From assembly GCA_025454445.1 (NCBI GenBank), contig JALOOK010000109.1:1-10113 (forward strand): 10,113 nucleotides of DNA. Direction: 5' to 3'. The notes below the pieces were generated by a model. That model was not told the origin of the DNA. It worked only from the letters and a program-made list of their open reading frames with translations, and searched no databases. A program made the position numbers and the translations under genes. This stretch comes from Oscillatoria sp. Prado101. Its GTDB lineage: Bacteria > Cyanobacteriota > Cyanobacteriia > Cyanobacteriales > Oscillatoriaceae. Positions 6,282-10,113 of the stretch are shown in pieces (within the stretch, counting starts at the first letter, position 1; the number at the start of each line of letters is the position of its first letter).

Positions 6282-8486
6282 CTAGCGTGAGGGCGAAACC
6301 GGTTCGGCGGATTGCAAGCGCTGAAACACGGGCTTAGCTTCGCCTAAGGGCTGGGAAGCGGGCAGGGTTCCCCAGCGGGAGTGAGTGGAAAAGGGAGCGG
6401 CTGCAGCAATGGCAGCCCGGTCGTTAAAGTCGATATACCGGGCTGGGGAGTCGGGGGCGAAGGGCTGCGCCTCCAAGGGGGGAAGGGCGCTGACGCCTTC
6501 TGCTGAAGGACTGGTGTCAGTGCTCAGTGCCAGAGGGGGTGTCTTGATTTTTGCCGCTGGGGAGTTGCCGCCGAAAAACTCTTGTTTGAGGGATTGCAAA
6601 TTCCCAAACAGGGCTTGGCGACCGGCGGCAAACAGTGCGTAGCGGTATATAAACCAGATCGTATATCCTATCCCAATCGCTTCCAAAGTGGGGGATACCA
6701 CGGGAATGCGATCGGTCCTCCTAGCTAATTCCACAAGCGCATTGCCCGCAAAAATTGCCAGCAGCAGCAGCAGCACTGCTATCAGCAGCCCTTTGGTTTC
6801 TGCCAGAGCGTCTGCCAGATAGGCCGGCGCTTGAGCGAAAGGGCGGAGAACCTTCGACCACCGCTGCCCCTGTGCGGGTGAGGCGGCTTCAAATGCCGGC
6901 GCTGCTGTAGGTGCGGCGGCTTCCGGGAGGGCGGAGGGTGCCGGTTCTTTGAGGGCCACCAAATCCAAGTGGCCAGCTGCCGCCCGCTGCCCGGTCTGCG
7001 GGGTGAGTTCAGGCAGCGGCTGGAGCTTAAAGCCCAACTGCCGGTAAATCTCAGTGCTGATATTGGGAATAATCGGCGACAGCAGATAGGCGGCGAGGCG
7101 AACCGACTCCAAAACGCTGTAGAGGACTTCCGAGACTTCTCGCTGCTGCCCTTGTTTGTGCAGCGTCCAGGGTGCTCGGTCGTCAATATATTTATTGCAG
7201 GCTCTCACCAGGGCTAAAATTGCTTCGCACCCAGAGCTGAAGGCCAGGGATTCGTAAGCCCGAGCCACTTCCTCCCCTAAAGTCAGCCCTCTTGCCTTCA
7301 GCGGGTTGTCGCTGGGAATATCAGCACCGGCCACACCCGGTACGCAGCCACTGGCATACTTGCGGGCCATTCCCAGGGTGCGGTTGAGCAAATTGCCCAG
7401 GTCATTGGCCAAGTCGGCGTTGAGGATATTGACAAACCGGGTTTCGTTGAAATCTCCGTCCTTGCCAAATTCGATTTCCTTGAGGAAATAGTAGCGCACT
7501 GCGTCGGAGCTATACCGGCTGACCAAATCGGCGGGATCTATAACATTGCCCAGAGTTTTACTTATTTTTTGGCCATCTTTGGTTAAAAAGCCGTGCCCAA
7601 ACACCTTCTCGGGCAGGGGCACACCTGCTGACATTAACATCGCTGGCCAGTAAACGGCATGGAAGCGCAAAATATCTTTACCGATCAGGTGCAGGTTTAT
7701 CGGCCACCATGTGGCCAGAGCCTGGGACAGCGTTGGCTCCTGATCCGGTTCCAGCAGCGCCGTCACATACCCCAGCAGGGCGTCAAACCACACATACAGG
7801 GTGTGTTTCGGATCTGCTGGCACAGGGAAGCCCCACTCGAGGTTGACCCGGGAGATGGAAAAGTCCTGCAATCCCTGCGCCACAAAGCTTAGCACTTCAT
7901 TGCGCCGGCTTTCCGGTGCGATAAAATCGGGACGCTCCTGGTAGAGGGCTTCCAGCCGGCTTTGATACTTAGAAAGGCGGAAGAAATAGTTTTGCTCGTC
8001 CCGCCACTCCGCTTCCTTATTGGGGTGCAGGGGGCAGCGGTGTCCATCCAGCAGGTCGCGCTCCTCTTTGAATTCTTCGCAGGAGACGCAGTACCAGCCT
8101 TGCTGCCGGCCCGAGTAGATGTCTCCAGAGTCCCAGACGCGCTGGAAAAATTCAAGGACTATCGATTGGTGGCGAGGGGAGGTGGTGCGGATGAACCGGT
8201 CGTACTGGATGTCGAGTTGGTGCCAAAGTTTGTCAAAGGCGGCTGCTATCGTGTCGCAGTGCTCTTGGGGCGTCAGGCCAGCGGACTGGGCGGCCCGCTG
8301 AATTTTCAGGCCGTGTTCATCGGTGCCCGTAATCAGCAGCACCGGCTTGCCCCGCAGGCGCTCAAACCGCGCCACCACATCGGCGGCGATCGTGGTGTAG
8401 GCGCTGCCTATGTGCGGCACGTCGTTTACATAGTACACGGGAGTTGTCAGAGCAAATGTGTTTTTACTTTTATTGGTAGAGGTCAT
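6282..8486 (-). CDS. metG: Methionyl-tRNA synthetase with an internal CAAD membrane domain
   Basis: MetRS charges tRNA-Met with methionine. The class I catalytic core is complete: HIGS (25-28, the HIGH motif), a zinc knuckle with Cys133, Cys136, Cys151 and His154, and KISKT (307-311, the KMSKS motif). The anticodon-binding helices run to about 486 (STEIYRQLGF). About 197 inserted residues (487-683) then interrupt the core: a Pro/Ala-rich linker, a CAAD-type region (545-640) with two membrane helices, and a second polar linker. Normal MetRS sequence resumes at YIDFNDRAAIA and continues through RWGTLPASQPLGEAKPVFQRL to the end. The total is 734 residues against roughly 530 for plain cyanobacterial MetRS. 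The start is fixed by an in-frame TAA two codons before ATG 8486. Activity should be retained; the module probably tethers the enzyme to a membrane. Confidence 0.96.
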   Translation of the reverse strand: MTSTNKSKNTFALTTPVYYVNDVPHIGSAYTTIAADVVARFERLRGKPVLLITGTDEHGLKIQRAAQSAGLTPQEHCDTIAAAFDKLWHQLDIQYDRFIRTTSPRHQSIVLEFFQRVWDSGDIYSGRQQGWYCVSCEEFKEERDLLDGHRCPLHPNKEAEWRDEQNYFFRLSKYQSRLEALYQERPDFIAPESRRNEVLSFVAQGLQDFSISRVNLEWGFPVPADPKHTLYVWFDALLGYVTALLEPDQEPTLSQALATWWPINLHLIGKDILRFHAVYWPAMLMSAGVPLPEKVFGHGFLTKDGQKISKTLGNVIDPADLVSRYSSDAVRYYFLKEIEFGKDGDFNETRFVNILNADLANDLGNLLNRTLGMARKYASGCVPGVAGADIPSDNPLKARGLTLGEEVARAYESLAFSSGCEAILALVRACNKYIDDRAPWTLHKQGQQREVSEVLYSVLESVRLAAYLLSPIIPNISTEIYRQLGFKLQPLPELTPQTGQRAAAGHLDLVALKEPAPSALPEAAAPTAAPAFEAASPAQGQRWSKVLRPFAQAPAYLADALAETKGLLIAVLLLLLAIFAGNALVELARRTDRIPVVSPTLEAIGIGYTIWFIYRYALFAAGRQALFGNLQSLKQEFFGGNSPAAKIKTPPLALSTDTSPSAEGVSALPPLEAQPFAPDSPARYIDFNDRAAIAAAAPFSTHSRWGTLPASQPLGEAKPVFQRLQSAEPVSPSR
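6567..6854 (-). other. CAAD domain within MetRS (residues ~545-640)
   Basis: This segment encodes two predicted transmembrane helices, about residues 565-588 (LLIAVLLLLLAIFAGNALVEL) shortened by eye and 600-622, and the CAAD-like signature GYTIWFIYRYALF (607-619) followed by Arg623 and QSLKQEFFGG. CAAD is the cyanobacterial aminoacyl-tRNA synthetase appended domain, known to anchor some class I synthetases to membranes and related to the plastid CURT1 proteins. With two helices, both ends of the insertion lie on the same (cytosolic) side, so the MetRS core can remain one cytosolic unit. Confidence 0.85.
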
Positions 8487-8753
8487 AAGTTACTGCCAGA
8501 AAACTTCCCCTATTGCCGACTTTCGCTCATCCATGAGGGGCTTCAAGCTTTTATTTTACTGCTGATGCGTGCCTGTCCGGGCTGCCCTTTGCGACTGCCG
8601 CTGCCAGCAGCAGCGCACGCGCTTGCGCCCCGACAAATTTTTTCTTTTTTTACCACAGTTCAAGGCTTTCGCTCACAATTTCAAGAATTCTTAAAATCTA
8701 TTCAAGTTATGGCTCCAGGCAATAGATGGCCACGGCGAGCGGCACGGTTTGTT

Positions 8754-8772
8754 AAAGAAACCAGGTTTTTTG
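8754..8772. repeat. Degenerate AGAAACC...GGTTT palindrome
   Basis: The sequence AAAGAAACCAGGTTTTTTG has AAACC and GGTTT arms around a single A, with further A/T pairing outside. It looks like a shortened relative of the perfect inverted repeat at 61-94, which has the same AGAAACC and GGTTTCT ends. Confidence 0.45.
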
Positions 8773-8880
8773 ATGGGGAATTGATGGCGCTGCATTCAAC
8801 GGCTTTCTATATTTCGCCAAATCGAGTCCACGAAAGGCCGGGAGACTGTACAATGTAGGAATTCTCCTCTAGCTGCGGCT

Positions 8881-9042
8881 CTCGCGTAGGAGCGAGCGCA
8901 ACAAGCCCGGGGGGCTCTCGGCTTGGGCGTTGCGGCTGTGCGGGCGCGTCCGCAGGTAGGGGTTGGATTCAGCACCGGCCATCAACGCCCCACAGCCACC
9001 GAGTTCCAGCGCCACCGTGCCGGGCCTGCGGGAAAGCCCGGC
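8881..9042. other. Cluster of GC-rich inverted repeats, possible structured RNA
   Basis: Pairings seen directly are CTCGC/GCGAG (8881-8896), GCAAC plus AAGCC with GGCTT plus GTTGC (8898-8933, 4-base bulge), GGCGTTG (8926-8932) with CAACGCC (8983-8989), GGCTGTG (8934-8940) with CACAGCC (8991-8997), and GCCGGGC/GCCCGGC (9019-9042). The third and fourth pairings cannot form together in a nested fold. Such a density could mean a structured leader of the downstream acyltransferase gene, a small RNA, or simply GC-rich decay. I do not recognise a known RNA family. Confidence 0.35.
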
Positions 9043-9245
9043 GAGCATCTTTCAACGCCACACATCCGCGCCCATTCGCTGGAGAAAGCTTTTGGGATTC
9101 TCCTGAAAGCTTTGCGGAATAACGCCTCTATCACTTTTGCAGGTGTTGCGTGCTATCTGTGCACTGTCCGCGCTTTGGCCGGAATAAGTCGGAAAATGTA
9201 TCAGCAACGGTGTTCATCCCAGGCTTAGATTCTGCCTGAGCAGCT

Positions 9246-9968
9246 ATGTCTTTAAATGGCCCACTACAAATTTCGCGCTCGCTCCTGGCTGCTATGGGGA
9301 CGCGCATGTTTGTCTGCCACGAGGATCGGATTCCCACCGGCTCTGCGGTGCTGGTGGTGAGCAATCACCGCAGCTTTATGGATGCGCCGCTGCTGATGGC
9401 AGCAGTCGGGCAACCCATTCGCTTTGCTTGCCATCATTATATGGGTCAGGTGCCGGTGCTGCGCGAGATTGTCTCCCAGATGGGTGCTTTCCCCCTGGAA
9501 GCGCCGGCCCACCGGCAGCAGCATTTTTTCCTGCAGGCGACGCAGCTGCTCGCCGCCAGACAGTGGGTGGGGGTTTTCCCAGAAGGCGGACAGCCAATGC
9601 TGCAGCCAACTCAGCCCAGACAAGTGGGCGAGTTTCATCGCGGCTTCGCCCATCTGGCCCTGCGTGCGCCGGTGCGGGATCTGGCTGTGCTGCCGGTGGC
9701 GATCTCCTCCAGTGAAGAGGTGATCCTCCCCCTAATGCCGGTGCGCTTGTTGAGTCTGTTTGACCCGGAAGAACCCCTGTTTAAACGAGAAGGCTGGCAC
9801 CCTGTGGTAATTTATAAACGTGTCACCCTCCTGATTGGCCGCCCCTATTGGATTGCCCCCTGCCACCGGCAAGCCTATCAGGGCAAACAGGCAAAAACGC
9901 TTGTCAATCAGTTGCTCGGTCACACTCATGCCGAAATTGCCTGGTTGCTGCGCTTTGGCTGTTGCTGA
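9246..9968 (+). CDS. 1-acyl-sn-glycerol-3-phosphate acyltransferase (PlsC/LPLAT family)
   Basis: Members of this family transfer an acyl chain to the sn-2 position of lysophosphatidate or a related lysolipid at the membrane. Motif I is present as NHRSFMD (40-46, the HX4D catalytic pair His41 and Asp46), motif III as FPEGG (111-115, usually FPEGT or FPEGS) and motif IV as VLPVAI (148-153). The 240-residue length fits cyanobacterial LPLAT proteins of this type, and GFAHLALRAPV and GRPYWI also look typical as I recall them. The start is fixed by an in-frame TGA two codons upstream of ATG 9246; only a weak GAGCAG precedes it, within reach of a small stem CAGGC/GCCTG (9220-9238) that could mask it. 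It is separate from the plsX-fabH pair, so it may be one of several PlsC paralogues, and the acceptor lipid is unknown. Confidence 0.93.
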   Translation: MSLNGPLQISRSLLAAMGTRMFVCHEDRIPTGSAVLVVSNHRSFMDAPLLMAAVGQPIRFACHHYMGQVPVLREIVSQMGAFPLEAPAHRQQHFFLQATQLLAARQWVGVFPEGGQPMLQPTQPRQVGEFHRGFAHLALRAPVRDLAVLPVAISSSEEVILPLMPVRLLSLFDPEEPLFKREGWHPVVIYKRVTLLIGRPYWIAPCHRQAYQGKQAKTLVNQLLGHTHAEIAWLLRFGCC

Positions 9969-10113
9969 CAGTTGACGGCGGCGCAAGATTCTCCCCATCC
10001 CCCAAACGCTGATAGATTTGAAGTCCCATTCCCACCATGCCAGCAGTGAATAGCGATTTTCGTTTTTTGAGGCCCAACCCCCCAAAACCACACTTGCCGC
10101 TGTTTGTGTTTCT
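9904..10113 (-). CDS. Possible 3' end of a hypothetical protein (partial at right edge)
   Basis: A minus-strand frame is open from the window edge to a TGA at 9906-9904. It reads plausibly as protein near the edge: a Gly-rich stretch, then LKKRKSLFTAGMVGMGLQIY, a basic patch followed by a short hydrophobic run that might be a C-terminal membrane segment, then a polar Ser/Gln-rich tail. It would overlap the 3' end of the acyltransferase gene by 65 bases in convergent orientation, which is unusual. I do not recognise the family, and chance openness cannot be excluded over 70 codons. Confidence 0.3.
   Translation of the reverse strand, partial: RNTNSGKCGFGGLGLKKRKSLFTAGMVGMGLQIYQRLGDGENLAPPSTVSNSQSAATRQFRHECDRATD

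Larger units (their letters stand above)
8487..9245. other. Long divergent spacer between metG and the PlsC-like gene
   Basis: This 759-base stretch carries no frame that reads like a known protein on either strand and no recognisable tRNA, tmRNA or RNase P core. 8560-8640 is GC-rich and is followed by a T-run (8637-8650). 8690-8850 is more A/T-rich and contains the AGAAACC/GGTTT-type element at 8754-8772. 8870-9060 is GC-rich with several inverted repeats. No copy of the frequent TGCCGGTG octamer occurs here. The promoters of metG and the acyltransferase should be here, but I cannot place either with confidence. Confidence 0.6.

Noticed and set aside
7962..8858. Plus-strand open frame of 298 codons opposite the metG start
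   Set aside because: Most of it is antisense to the conserved catalytic core of MetRS. The part beyond 8486 shows no recognisable protein motif.
9019..9042. RNase P RNA or tmRNA suggested by GGAAAGCCCGG
   Set aside because: The diagnostic neighbouring conserved blocks of these RNAs are absent on both strands, and the match is only a local GC-rich stem.
8923..9228. 101-codon plus-strand frame in the long spacer
   Set aside because: It is Arg/Ala/His-rich with no recognisable motif and no ribosome binding site that I can see, and it covers the inverted-repeat cluster. Chance openness in GC-rich DNA is more likely.
9732..10091. 119-codon minus-strand frame across the right edge
   Set aside because: It mostly shadows the acyltransferase gene. 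The alternative frame ending at 9904 reads more like protein, so only that one is listed.

Overview
The window looks like chromosomal DNA from a cyanobacterium, most likely a filamentous, Oscillatoria/Microcoleus-like one with fairly GC-rich DNA. The reasons are a methionyl-tRNA synthetase carrying a CAAD membrane domain, a LabA-like NYN protein, a double-length cyanobacterial type LptC, and AATCCAAA-type and AGAAACC...GGTTTCT repeats in the spacers. The assignment rests on protein resemblance and repeat style, not on a database search.

Layout. 1-198 is a non-coding spacer with direct repeats and a perfect hairpin. fabH (minus, about 199-1197) and plsX (minus, 1471-2502) form a fatty-acid/phospholipid pair in the usual plsX-fabH order, separated by a 273-base spacer with a G/C-rich hairpin. 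2503-2910 is a divergent promoter region. 2911-4230 (plus) is a PBP4-type (S13) D-Ala-D-Ala carboxypeptidase/endopeptidase, which converges on lptC with a small hairpin between the two stops. On the minus strand, metG (8486-6282), a NYN/LabA-like gene (6148-5540) and lptC (5559-4279) run in series; the last two overlap by 20 bases. 8487-9245 is a 759-base divergent spacer with no convincing gene but several GC-rich inverted repeats. 9246-9968 (plus) is a PlsC-type acyltransferase. The right edge may hold the end of a further minus-strand gene.

Functional theme. Most of the genes concern membrane and envelope building: acyl-phosphate supply (PlsX), fatty-acid initiation (FabH), lysophospholipid acylation (PlsC-like), peptidoglycan tailoring (PBP4-like) and LPS transport (LptC). 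Even the tRNA synthetase appears to be membrane-attached.

Most notable. (1) The CAAD two-helix membrane module lies inside MetRS, between the anticodon-binding domain and the conserved last ~50 residues, instead of being appended at the end. (2) The octamer TGCCGGTG/CACCGGCA occurs at least 20 times, against about 0.5 expected, while the classic HIP1 octamer occurs once. (3) The lptC reading frame begins with about 50 codons made of intergenic-type repeats, including a long hairpin, ahead of its signal segment.
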